Positions 1 to 7,340 of a stretch of DNA of 64,000 bases are shown one piece after another; within the stretch, counting starts at the first letter, position 1; the number at the start of each line of letters is the position of its first letter. The position numbers and the translations under genes are program-made. Origin of the DNA: Bacillus dicomae (GTDB lineage: Bacteria > Bacillota > Bacilli > Bacillales > Bacillaceae_G); NCBI RefSeq assembly GCF_006494425.1, contig NZ_VHIV01000001.1, positions 372,001 through 436,000 of the forward strand, given 5' to 3'. The notes beneath the pieces are model-generated. The model did not search any database. It was not told the origin of the DNA and worked only from the letters and a program-made list of their open reading frames with translations.

Positions 1-2
1 AA

Positions 3-102
3 ATCCATACGAAAAATTATCGAAAAAAAGAATTGTATGAGTTTGAACTGGAGCTCTTGGTGAAAGGTTCAACGATGAAGGATACGATGTTATTAGCCTA
101 GT
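3..102 (+). CDS. C-terminal end of an unidentified gene (partial)
   Basis: One frame is open from the window edge to a TAG stop and gives about 32 residues rich in Lys, Glu and Leu. A rho-independent terminator follows at once, which supports this being a genuine gene end. The product cannot be named from so short a tail. It lies upstream of yhfH, so it may be a gene of the same neighbourhood as in B. subtilis, but I do not recognise it. Confidence 0.45.
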
Positions 103-127
103 AGACTATGTTTGCTAGGTTTTTTTC
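95..127 (+). terminator. rho-independent terminator
   Basis: Arms CCTAGTAGA and TTTGCTAGG pair over nine positions, two of them G-U, and a run of seven T follows. It overlaps the stop codon of the partial upstream gene. Confidence 0.7.
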
Positions 128-140
128 TGTTCACAAACTA

Positions 141-269
141 CTATTCTTCGTGAACGCAGTCATCACATTTGTTATGGTATGCTTCGTGCTGCTCATCAAT
201 TTCTTTCCCGCAGTGCGCACAAGTTTTCGTCGGTAAATTTCTGAAAAACTCCATTGGTTGATCGATCAT
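141..269 (-). CDS. yhfH: YhfH family zinc-ribbon-like small protein
   Basis: This 42-residue protein has two Cys pairs, CAHC near residue 17 and CDDC near the C-terminus, spaced like a small zinc ribbon. Size, sequence style and position next to yhfI match B. subtilis YhfH, whose function is unknown. The ATG at 269 is chosen because GGAGGG lies just upstream on the minus strand; a longer frame reaches 332 but has no ribosome-binding site. Zinc binding is inferred from the cysteines. Confidence 0.8.
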   Translation of the reverse strand: MIDQPMEFFRNLPTKTCAHCGKEIDEQHEAYHNKCDDCVHEE

Positions 270-449
270 GTCAATCCCTCCATTTCCATTTCTTACTATC
301 ATTGTATTAGTACAAAAAATAAAAGTCAACAACTGTTTTATAACAAAATTGAAAATTAATGAAAAAGTTTAGGAAATGGATTATAGTTAACAATGTAGGA
401 TGTAAGTAAAACATGCATTTCTACTCGGTTTTAGAAAGGATTGATACAT

Positions 450-1184
450 ATGAAAATGACTGTTGTCGGCTTTTGGGGCGGCTTTCCAGAAGCGGGAGAA
501 GCAACGTCGGGGTATTTGTTTGAACACGATGGTTTTCGTTTACTTGTAGACTGTGGTAGTGGTGTACTAGCACAGCTTCAAAAATATATAACACCGTCTC
601 ATATAGATGCAGTTATACTGTCGCACTACCATCACGATCATGTTGCAGATATTGGGGTATTGCAATATGCGAGATTAATTACGAGTGCAACAAAAGGACA
701 ACTACCGGAGTTACCAATATACGGTCATACGTTTGACGAGAATGGCTTCCACTCTTTAACGCATGAACCGCATACGAAAGGAATCGCGTACAATCCAGAA
801 GAAAAACTTCAAGTTGGACCGTTCTCGATTTCATTCTTAAAAACTGTTCATCCTGTTACATGCTTTGCGATGCGTATTACAGCAGGTAGTGATATCGTAG
901 TATACAGCGCTGACTCCAGTTATATTCCTGAGTTTATTCCATTCACGAAAGATGCTGATCTTTTCATTTGTGAGTGTAATATGTATGCACATCAAGAGGC
1001 TGCAAAAGCAGGACATATGAATAGTACAGAAGTAGCAAGTATTGCAAAAGATGCGAATGTAAAAGAACTTTTATTAACGCACTTACCGCATACAGGCAAT
1101 CCAGCTGATTTAGTAACAGAAGCAAAACAAATTTTCAGTGGCCATATTACGCTAGCGCATAGTGGCTACGTATGGAACTCATGA
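450..1184 (+). CDS. yhfI: metallo-beta-lactamase fold hydrolase YhfI
   Basis: This 244-residue cytosolic protein carries the metal-binding motif HYHHDH near residue 60 (HxHxDH) and further His and Asp residues (TVHP, YSADSS, THLPHTG) expected for a two-zinc metallo-beta-lactamase fold. Size and order before lplJ match B. subtilis YhfI, placed with the ribonuclease Z/phosphodiesterase-like branch; the substrate is not known. AAAGGA nine bases before ATG 450 fixes the start; an in-frame TTG at 441 has no such site. The next gene begins after a 9-base gap, so the two are probably one operon. Confidence 0.9.
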   Translation: MKMTVVGFWGGFPEAGEATSGYLFEHDGFRLLVDCGSGVLAQLQKYITPSHIDAVILSHYHHDHVADIGVLQYARLITSATKGQLPELPIYGHTFDENGFHSLTHEPHTKGIAYNPEEKLQVGPFSISFLKTVHPVTCFAMRITAGSDIVVYSADSSYIPEFIPFTKDADLFICECNMYAHQEAAKAGHMNSTEVASIAKDANVKELLLTHLPHTGNPADLVTEAKQIFSGHITLAHSGYVWNS

Positions 1185-1193
1185 GGTGATATG

Positions 1194-2183
1194 ATGTTAT
1201 TTATTGATAATAAAGGAATTACAGATCCTAGAATAAACTTAGCAATCGAAGAATATTGTGTGAAGAATTTAGACATTAACGAAACTTATTTACTTTTCTA
1301 CATTAACGAACCTTCTATTATCATTGGTAAAAACCAAAATACAGTAGAAGAAATTAATGCAGATTACGTAAAAGAAAAAGGTATTCATGTCGTTCGTCGT
1401 CTATCAGGCGGAGGCGCAGTATATCATGATTTAGGAAACTTAAACTTCAGCTTTATTACGAAAGATGATGGAGATAGTTTCAGCAACTTCAAAAAATTCA
1501 CAGAGCCTGTAACGAAAGCACTTGGTAAATTAGGTGTAAATGCAGAACTAAGTGGTCGTAACGACATTTTAGCTGAAGGTAGAAAAATTTCAGGTAACGC
1601 ACAGTTCTCAACGAAAGGTCGTATGTTCAGTCACGGTACGTTACTATTTGACTCTGAAATCGATCACGTCGTTTCAGCACTAAAAGTAAAAATGGATAAG
1701 ATCCAATCAAAAGGAATTAAATCAATCCGTAGCCGCGTTGCGAACATTACAGAGTTCCTAAACGAAGAAATGACGACAGAAGAGTTTAGACAACTTCTTC
1801 TAGAAACAATTTTCGAAGGAGAAACAGAAATTCCAACGTATGAATTAACAGAAGAGGATTGGAAAGAAATCCATAAACTTTCTGAAGAACGTTACCAAAA
1901 TTGGGACTGGAACTACGGAAAATCACCGAAGTTCAACTTACAACATTCACACCGCTTCCCAGTTGGACAAGTTGATGTTCGTCTTGAAGTGAAAAAAGGA
2001 ACAGTAACAGAATGCAAAATTTACGGTGACTTCTTCGGTTCGCTAGATGTGCATGATATTGAAGAGCGTCTAACAGGTGTACAATTTGATAAAGATGCAT
2101 TTACTGCAGCTTTAGAAGGCGTGGATATCGCACGTTATTTCGGTAACATTACAACAGAAGATTTCTTACATTTATTCTTCTAA
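1194..2183 (+). CDS. lplJ: lipoate-protein ligase LplJ
   Basis: This 329-residue enzyme activates free lipoate with ATP and attaches it to lysines of lipoyl domains such as the E2 and GcvH proteins. The BPL/LplA signature RRLSGGGAVYHD is near residue 68, followed by NLNFSF, GRNDI and KISGNAQ, and a C-terminal accessory domain completes the family length. GAGGTGAT overlaps the yhfI stop, so expression is probably coupled to it. ATG 1191 and ATG 1194 are both possible; 1194 gives better spacing and the usual MLFIDN start. A terminator follows directly. Confidence 0.93.
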   Translation: MLFIDNKGITDPRINLAIEEYCVKNLDINETYLLFYINEPSIIIGKNQNTVEEINADYVKEKGIHVVRRLSGGGAVYHDLGNLNFSFITKDDGDSFSNFKKFTEPVTKALGKLGVNAELSGRNDILAEGRKISGNAQFSTKGRMFSHGTLLFDSEIDHVVSALKVKMDKIQSKGIKSIRSRVANITEFLNEEMTTEEFRQLLLETIFEGETEIPTYELTEEDWKEIHKLSEERYQNWDWNYGKSPKFNLQHSHRFPVGQVDVRLEVKKGTVTECKIYGDFFGSLDVHDIEERLTGVQFDKDAFTAALEGVDIARYFGNITTEDFLHLFF

Positions 2184-2190
2184 AAATAAG

Positions 2191-2224
2191 GGAGGCTACC
2201 GTAACGGGCAGCCTCTTTCTTTTT
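2191..2224 (+). terminator. rho-independent terminator after lplJ
   Basis: GAGGCT and AGCCTC arms with partly paired inner bases are followed by TTTCTTTTT. Confidence 0.85.
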
Positions 2225-2242
2225 GCGTAGATTGTCACGTTT

Positions 2243-2366
2243 TGTCGGTAAGTCGATATATTTGGAAAATCGCTGATATAAATTGAGTTGCGCTGATATA
2301 TCTGGAAAATCGCTGATATAAATTGAGTTGCGCTGATATATTCAAAAAATCGCCGATATAATTTCA
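2243..2366. repeat. tandem 40-bp repeat, three units
   Basis: Three consecutive 40-bp units start at 2251, 2291 and 2331. Each is made of two related 20-bp halves with the core CGCTGATATA. The array opens with TTTGTCGGTAAGTCGATAT, a head also seen at 19484 and, inverted, at the right end of the copy at 34280-34359, with a slightly changed form at 57993. It lies between the lplJ terminator and the next gene and carries no plausible gene. Confidence 0.8.
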
Positions 2367-2436
2367 TTCACCATAAAATCACAGGACATCTGCCTCTTAT
2401 AAAGGAATATATATATTCAAAAGGAGGCGGATCGAA

Positions 2437-2865
2437 ATGAAAAGAGTAATGTACGTTGTATTATTGCTCAGCTTTGTCATCGGAATGACAGCTTGTAACG
2501 ATGAAACGTCCTCAAGTCGCACGCTTTTATCTATTGGAAAGCCAGCAAAAGATAATGTTATATATTTTACGCATACAGATAACAGACGAAAGATACAGGA
2601 AATACAAGACATGTTTCAAAATAAAAAGTGGAAAAGGAATGAAACATTCAGCACTGTTAATAAAACACCAGATGTCGTGTTATCAATAGATGAAGACAAT
2701 ACAGGGTTACCGACATTATATGTTACGGTGTATTTTCATGAAGATGGAGCGGATGCGATTAACTTGTATGGGGAGCATACGGTGTTAAATAAAGAGGAGC
2801 TTAATAAACTTAGAGAAAAGATGAGTGCATATTATCCTAAAATGATTTTTGGTCTAGTTTCATAA
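2437..2865 (+). CDS. small predicted lipoprotein, function unknown
   Basis: This 142-residue protein has a lipoprotein signal peptide: a Lys-Arg start, a hydrophobic stretch, and lipobox GMTAC with the lipidated Cys at residue 20. The mature part is hydrophilic and mixed alpha/beta, with no domain I recognise. The ribosome-binding site AAAGGAGG precedes ATG 2437. It sits between lplJ and the acyl-CoA ligase on the same strand but is set off from both by intergenic DNA. It should be anchored on the outer face of the membrane. Confidence 0.8.
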   Translation: MKRVMYVVLLLSFVIGMTACNDETSSSRTLLSIGKPAKDNVIYFTHTDNRRKIQEIQDMFQNKKWKRNETFSTVNKTPDVVLSIDEDNTGLPTLYVTVYFHEDGADAINLYGEHTVLNKEELNKLREKMSAYYPKMIFGLVS

Positions 2866-2922
2866 ATTACTTGTAAATAAAATTCCCTTATCCTTCCAAA
2901 GTAAACTAAGAGGAGGTGATCT

Positions 2923-2961
2923 GTGTATATGCAGTTAATAGAATATCACTTGCTACTTTAA
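2923..2961 (+). CDS. possible 10-12 codon leader peptide before the acyl-CoA ligase
   Basis: A full-strength Shine-Dalgarno sequence AGGAGGTGATC (2911-2921) is followed by in-frame GTG 2923 and ATG 2929 and by codons reading QLIEYHLLL to TAA 2959-2961. The ATG is seven bases from the site. No other gene uses this ribosome-binding site. The reading frame overlaps the promoter predicted for the ligase, so it would need transcription from further upstream. It may be a leader peptide, a decayed gene start, or chance. Confidence 0.3.
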   Translation: MYMQLIEYHLLL

Positions 2962-3007
2962 TTTTCTTTTAATATAATTAATTTAGAATTTTTAAATATT
3001 CTAAATT
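2950..3007 (+). promoter_or_regulatory. promoter and 28-bp operator-like dyad of the acyl-CoA ligase gene
   Basis: TTGCTA at 2950-2955 and TATAAT at 2973-2978 have a 17-base spacer and form a sigma-A promoter. Immediately after the -10 box lies a perfect inverted repeat, AATTTAGAAT at 2980-2989 and ATTCTAAATT at 2998-3007, separated by eight bases. It would cover the transcription start, a classic repressor position. The regulator is unknown; FadR or a similar fatty-acid sensor is only a guess, as the motif is not the B. subtilis FadR consensus that I recall. Confidence 0.65.
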
Positions 3008-3026
3008 TTATAAAGGTGGGGTTTGT

Positions 3027-4559
3027 GTGAATCTCGTTCAATCTTTGGCTGAAACGGCAAAAAAGAAGGGGGATAAACCGGCTTATATATTTATGGATCA
3101 GTCGGTCTCTTATGACCAATTAAACAAAATGGTCACGAAGTTTTCTAGCAATTTAGCAGAAATGGGCATTGGAAAAGGGGACAATGTCGCATTAGTTGTT
3201 GGAAATTCACCACATTTTTTGGTCGGTTTATACGGAACAATGAAAGCGGGAGCAACTGTTATTCCAGTTAATCCAATTTATACAGCAGACGAAATGCATT
3301 ACATTTTACAAAATGGAGATGTAAAAACAATCATCGTACTCGACGTCCTTCTACCTGTTATACAATCTCTTACAACAAGACTTCCTTCACTTGAAAACAT
3401 CATCATATGCGAAACCTCATCAGATTTTAATCATACAGAAACCGAAAAAATGAAAACGTTTACTAGTTTTGTGGGAACTGGAGATGTAACTTACGAAGGC
3501 CCAGAACTAGATGAAGAAGATGTAGCGGTTATCTTGTACACTTCAGGCACAACAGGAAAACCGAAAGGCGCTATGTTAACACATAAAAATTTATATAGTA
3601 ATGCGAGCGATGTGGCGTCGTATTTACAATATACTGCTGATGATCGCGTCGTTGCGGCACTGCCAATGTTCCACGTTTTCTGTTTAACAGTGGCGGTCAA
3701 TGCACCGATTGTGAACGGAGCAACGATTTTAATGTTACCGAAATTTAGTCCGAAAGAAGTATTCCGTATTTGTCGTACGTACGAACCGACGATTTTTGCT
3801 GGTGTACCGACAATGTACAATTATTTATATTTATTTGAAGAAGCAAGCGCAGAAGATGTGAAGACGCTTCGCCTTTGTATTTCAGGTGGTGCGTCAATGC
3901 CTGTTGCTCTTCTGCAAAACTTTGAAAAACGTTTTGACGTTATTGTTTCAGAAGGATACGGTTTATCAGAAGCATCACCAGTTACTTGTTTCAATCCGCT
4001 AGATCGTCCTCGTAAACCAGGGTCGATTGGCACAAATATTTGGCATGTAGAAAATAAAATTGTAAATGAACTTGGAGAAGAAGTACCTGTCGGCGCAGTC
4101 GGTGAATTAATTGTTCGTGGACCTAACGTTATGAAAGGGTACTATAATGCACCAGAAGATACAGCTGCGACGTTGAAAGACGGCTGGCTATATACAGGTG
4201 ACTTGGCGAAAATGGATGAAGAAGGTTACTTCTATATCGTTGATCGTAAAAAAGATATCGTCCTAGTTGGCGGTTATAACGTATATCCTCGTGAAGTAGA
4301 AGAAGTATTATATACGCACGAATCAGTAGCGGAAGTTGTCGTAATTGGCGTTCCTGATGAAAACTTAGGAGAAGCAGTACGAGCTTACGTCGTTCTGAAA
4401 CAGGCTAACGTAACAGAAGAGGAACTCATGCATTACTGTACGTTACATTTAGCGAAATATAAAGTGCCAATGAGTATCGAGTTTTTAGCAGAATTGCCGA
4501 AGAATACGACAGGCAAGTTGCTGAGAAGAGCTTTGAGAGAGAAAGCGATACAAGTTTAA
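3027..4559 (+). CDS. fadD: long-chain fatty-acid--CoA ligase (YhfL/LcfB type)
   Basis: This 510-residue ANL-superfamily enzyme adenylates fatty acids and transfers them to CoA. The phosphate-binding loop YTSGTTGKPKGAMLTH is near residue 170, followed by GYGLSEASP, YTGDLA, the hinge DRKKDIVLVGGYNVYP, and the C-terminal catalytic lysine in TGKLLRRAL. GTG 3027 is the start, behind AAAGGTGGGG. Position after lplJ matches B. subtilis yhfL. The role is fatty-acid uptake and breakdown, or recycling for lipid synthesis. It is a single-gene unit closed by a terminator. Confidence 0.93.
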   Translation: MNLVQSLAETAKKKGDKPAYIFMDQSVSYDQLNKMVTKFSSNLAEMGIGKGDNVALVVGNSPHFLVGLYGTMKAGATVIPVNPIYTADEMHYILQNGDVKTIIVLDVLLPVIQSLTTRLPSLENIIICETSSDFNHTETEKMKTFTSFVGTGDVTYEGPELDEEDVAVILYTSGTTGKPKGAMLTHKNLYSNASDVASYLQYTADDRVVAALPMFHVFCLTVAVNAPIVNGATILMLPKFSPKEVFRICRTYEPTIFAGVPTMYNYLYLFEEASAEDVKTLRLCISGGASMPVALLQNFEKRFDVIVSEGYGLSEASPVTCFNPLDRPRKPGSIGTNIWHVENKIVNELGEEVPVGAVGELIVRGPNVMKGYYNAPEDTAATLKDGWLYTGDLAKMDEEGYFYIVDRKKDIVLVGGYNVYPREVEEVLYTHESVAEVVVIGVPDENLGEAVRAYVVLKQANVTEEELMHYCTLHLAKYKVPMSIEFLAELPKNTTGKLLRRALREKAIQV

Positions 4560-4565
4560 AAATGA

Positions 4566-4602
4566 GGGGAACCATTTTTATGAAGATGGTTCCCCTTATA
4601 TT
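4566..4602 (+). terminator. rho-independent terminator after the acyl-CoA ligase
   Basis: GGGGAACCAT and ATGGTTCCCC are perfect 10-bp arms, followed by TTATATTTT. Confidence 0.9.
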
Positions 4603-4671
4603 TTCGTGAATTGGTTAAGCTCTAACCCCATATATTTAAACCGTAATATGACTAATAAGGAGGAGATATAC

Positions 4672-4923
4672 GTGGAGCAAAAGGAATTACGTTTGCGGCG
4701 AGTGCAATATCTTATTTGTGACATTATGGATGAAATGAACGCGGAAAGCGAGAAGAAAAACTTAGAAATACTGCAGCAAGTCATTGATCATCTTTCCGGG
4801 GCGATAGGTGATTTAGTTGATCCATCAAGCTCGTATTCTATCGATTATTTAGAACGGAAAGTTCATACGGCGCATTATTTACTTTTTAAAAATGAGCGGA
4901 AAGCGTACTTATGTAGGAAATAA
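4672..4923 (+). CDS. small hypothetical protein, 83 residues
   Basis: GTG 4672 lies six bases after AAGGAGGAG, a strong ribosome-binding site, so it is preferred to an upstream in-frame ATG at 4648 without one. The protein is charged and mostly helical, with heptad-like Leu/Ile spacing in the first half and no signal peptide or membrane segment. I do not recognise a family. It stands alone between the ligase terminator and the iron-regulated promoter of the next gene. Confidence 0.6.
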   Translation: MEQKELRLRRVQYLICDIMDEMNAESEKKNLEILQQVIDHLSGAIGDLVDPSSSYSIDYLERKVHTAHYLLFKNERKAYLCRK

Positions 4924-4938
4924 TAGTATTATTTTTAT

Positions 4939-4967
4939 TTGACATTGATAATCATTATCAATATGAT
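4939..4967 (+). promoter_or_regulatory. sigma-A promoter with a Fur box in its spacer
   Basis: TTGACA (4939-4944) and TATGAT (4962-4967) have a 17-base spacer that consists exactly of TTGATAATCATTATCAA, a near-perfect Fur operator. Fur with iron bound there would block RNA polymerase directly, so the downstream gene should be expressed only when iron is scarce. Confidence 0.88.
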
Positions 4968-5006
4968 AGTTATGTTGGGTATATTCATATAAAGGGAGAT
5001 GTCATA

Positions 5007-6038
5007 TTGATAATGATTAAGAAAAAACATGTAAATGCATTCGTTATAGCAGCAACTTTAGTAGTTCCATTTAGTGGTATTATGGCACCGATTGCGAAAG
5101 CAGAAGCGGCAGTAGAAATGAAGGCAAATAGTAAACTAGCAGATGGCACGTATGACGTTATTTTAAAGACTTACAAAGATCGAACGAATGATACATCAGT
5201 TGCGTCTACATATTTAAAAAATCCAAAAGTAACCATTCAAGGCGATAAAAAAATCGTTACATTAACAGTTCAAGATAGTAGCTATTTTCAGTATCTTAGA
5301 GTAGAAGATCCAAATAAAGTAGGAACATTCCATGATGTAAAAGTAATCTCCGAAGATAAAGCGAATAACGGTACGAAAGTTGTTCAATTTGAAATGGGTG
5401 AGTTCTCGAAAAAATATAATATGCAAATGCATATATTAATTCCAGCAATTAAATATGATCATAAATATCAACTGCAGTTTGAAATCGATGCAAGTGCAAT
5501 TGAACAGAAGCCTAAATTCTCAGATGTACCAACTTGGGCACAAGAGTCAGTTCAATATTTAGTAGATAAAGAAGCAGTGCACGGTAAGCCAGATGGTACA
5601 TTTGCACCGGCTGAAAATATCGATCGTAGTTCCGCTGCAAAAATATTAGCAACTGTTTTAGGTTTAGAAATTAAGAAAGATGCGAAGCCGTCATTCCCTG
5701 ATGCACAAAACCACTGGGCAACGCCATACATTGCTGCTGTTGAAAAAGCAGGTATTGTAAAAGGTGATGAGAGCGGTAACTTTAATCCGAACGGAATCAT
5801 TAACCGTGCATCAATGGCTACAATGCTAGTAAATGCATATAAATTAGAAAGAAATGAAAATATGAAACTACCAAAAGAATTTGCGGACTTAAAAAATCAC
5901 TGGGGTGCGAAGTATGCCAATATTTTAATCCAAGAAAATATTTCAGTTGGAACGGATAATGGCTGGGCTCCAGATAAAGTGGTAAGCCGTGCGGAAGCAG
6001 CACAATTTATTGCGAAGACGGATAAATTGAAGAAATAA
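5007..6038 (+). CDS. bslK: NEAT-SLH heme-binding surface protein (BslK type)
   Basis: The 343-residue protein has a signal peptide (cleavage near residue 34), one NEAT domain at about residues 35-165, and three SLH domains to the C-terminus. The NEAT domain shows SSYFQYLRV, which fits the heme-contacting helix, and YDHKYQL, which fits the YxxxY strand that ligates heme iron. SLH repeats anchor proteins to pyruvylated cell-wall polysaccharide. This architecture is that of B. anthracis BslK, which takes heme at the S-layer. A Fur box controls it. The start is TTG 5007 by spacing to GGGAG; ATG 5013 is the alternative. Confidence 0.87.
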   Translation: MIMIKKKHVNAFVIAATLVVPFSGIMAPIAKAEAAVEMKANSKLADGTYDVILKTYKDRTNDTSVASTYLKNPKVTIQGDKKIVTLTVQDSSYFQYLRVEDPNKVGTFHDVKVISEDKANNGTKVVQFEMGEFSKKYNMQMHILIPAIKYDHKYQLQFEIDASAIEQKPKFSDVPTWAQESVQYLVDKEAVHGKPDGTFAPAENIDRSSAAKILATVLGLEIKKDAKPSFPDAQNHWATPYIAAVEKAGIVKGDESGNFNPNGIINRASMATMLVNAYKLERNENMKLPKEFADLKNHWGAKYANILIQENISVGTDNGWAPDKVVSRAEAAQFIAKTDKLKK

Positions 6039-6041
6039 ATT

Positions 6042-6078
6042 AAAATCAGTGAGGGACAATTCTCACTGATTTTAATTT
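6042..6078 (+). terminator. rho-independent terminator after the NEAT-SLH gene
   Basis: Arms AAAATCAGTGAG and CTCACTGATTTT are perfectly complementary, followed by an AT-rich tail. Confidence 0.8.
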
Positions 6079-6092
6079 AGAAAGAAAAAACA

Positions 6093-6130
6093 AATTCCAA
6101 GTTGACACATGTGAATTGCGGAATTAAAAT
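6093..6130 (+). promoter_or_regulatory. promoter of the sulfate transporter operon with an inverted repeat
   Basis: TTGACA (6102-6107) and TAAAAT (6125-6130) are 17 bases apart. An inverted pair AATTCC (6093-6098) and GGAATT (6120-6125) brackets the -35 box and reaches into the -10 box, so a regulator binding both halves would block polymerase. A sulfur regulator such as CymR is a possible candidate, but I cannot match its consensus with certainty. Confidence 0.65.
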
Positions 6131-6178
6131 GAAAAGAAATCGAATAGAATACATTAGAAGCTAATCAGATAAACTGAA

Positions 6179-6221
6179 GGCGCACAATGTTCACTTTTGT
6201 GAATATATTGTGTGCCTTTTT
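6179..6221 (+). terminator. leader terminator inside the sulfate operon 5' region (attenuator candidate)
   Basis: Arms GGCGCACAAT (6179-6188) and ATTGTGTGCC (6207-6216) pair with one G-U, an inner GTTCAC/GTGAAT stem extends them, and TTTTT follows. It lies between the predicted promoter and the first gene, so transcripts must read through it. No S-box or T-box core was recognised upstream. Confidence 0.7.
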
Positions 6222-6250
6222 CTATTGTATAAACTAAGGGGGATTTAACG

Positions 6251-7306
6251 ATGAAACAGTGGGGGAAGACAGCGTTTATGAAAAGTACAGGTGTTTTATT
6301 ATCAGCAGTTGTGCTTTTATCAGGGTGTGGTTCAGCAACATCCACTAGTAATTCTGAAGGAAGTGGAGACAAAAAAACAGTCGAACTTTTAAATGTTTCC
6401 TATGATCCAACACGTGAGTTATATCAAGATTTTAATAAAGATTTTGCGAAGTATTGGAAAGAGAAGCATGGACAAACAGTAAATGTGAAACAATCACACG
6501 GAGGATCTGGAAGCCAGGCCCGTTCTGTAATTGATGGCTTAGAAGCAGACGTTGTTACGTTAGCGCTCGCTTATGATATTGACGCGATTAGTAAGAAAAA
6601 ACAACTAGCAGAGGATTGGCAAAAGCGACTTGCGGATAATTCCACTCCGTACACGTCAACAATTGTATTTCTTGTGCGAAAAGGAAACCCGAAAGGAATT
6701 AAAGACTGGGATGATTTAACGAAAAAAGGTGTGTCTGTCATTACACCAAATCCGAAAACATCAGGCGGAGCACGCTGGAACTATTTAGCGGCGTGGGGAT
6801 ACGCACTGAAAAAATATAATAATAGTGAAGATAAGACGAAAGAGTTTGTTAGCCAAATTTATAAAAACGTAGAAGTATTAGATTCAGGAGCGCGCGGAGC
6901 AACGACGACATTTGTTGAAAAAGGAATTGGTGACGTATTAATCGCATGGGAAAATGAAGCGTTATTATCTCAAAAAGAGCTTGGAAAAGATAAATTTGAA
7001 ATTGTAACCCCTTCTATTAGTGTACTTGCAGAACCACCAGTAGCGGTTGTAGATAAAGTCGTTGATAAAAAAGGAACGAAAAAAGTAGCAGAAGGATACC
7101 TTGAATATTTGTATTCAGAAAAAGGGCAAGAAATTGCGGCGAAAAACTTTTATCGCCCTCGTAATGAAAAAGTAGCAGAAAAATACGCATCTCAATTTCC
7201 GAAAGTTCAATTATTTACAGTGGATGAACTATTTGGTGGATGGAAAAAAGCACAAGAGAAACATTTTAATGACGGCGGCGTATTCGATAAAATTTATCAA
7301 AAATAA
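6251..7306 (+). CDS. sbp: sulfate ABC transporter substrate-binding lipoprotein
   Basis: The 351-residue protein begins with a lipoprotein signal peptide; lipobox LSGCG puts the lipidated Cys near residue 26. The mature part carries the sulfate/thiosulfate-binding family pattern [15 protein letters not shown], then QSHGGSGSQ and [11 protein letters not shown], which contact the anion. It captures sulfate outside the membrane and passes it to the CysTW permease encoded next. AAGGGGGAT precedes ATG 6251. It is the first gene of a four-gene operon read through a leader terminator. Confidence 0.92.
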   Translation: MKQWGKTAFMKSTGVLLSAVVLLSGCGSATSTSNSEGSGDKKTVELLNVSYDPTRELYQDFNKDFAKYWKEKHGQTVNVKQSHGGSGSQARSVIDGLEADVVTLALAYDIDAISKKKQLAEDWQKRLADNSTPYTSTIVFLVRKGNPKGIKDWDDLTKKGVSVITPNPKTSGGARWNYLAAWGYALKKYNNSEDKTKEFVSQIYKNVEVLDSGARGATTTFVEKGIGDVLIAWENEALLSQKELGKDKFEIVTPSISVLAEPPVAVVDKVVDKKGTKKVAEGYLEYLYSEKGQEIAAKNFYRPRNEKVAEKYASQFPKVQLFTVDELFGGWKKAQEKHFNDGGVFDKIYQK

Positions 7307-7340
7307 TAAACGCTGCTAAAGGGGGATGAGGTGAAAGAGG

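Noticed and set aside
2243-2366. Regular 40-bp repeats suggesting a CRISPR array
   Set aside because: The units are directly contiguous, with no unique spacers, and no cas genes are near.
3491-3820. 109-codon minus-strand open frame inside the acyl-CoA ligase gene
   Set aside because: It is antisense to conserved ligase motifs and its composition reflects codon bias of the real gene.
6137-6250. S-box or T-box riboswitch in the sulfate operon leader
   Set aside because: The leader is too short before the terminator, and none of the conserved core sequences is present.
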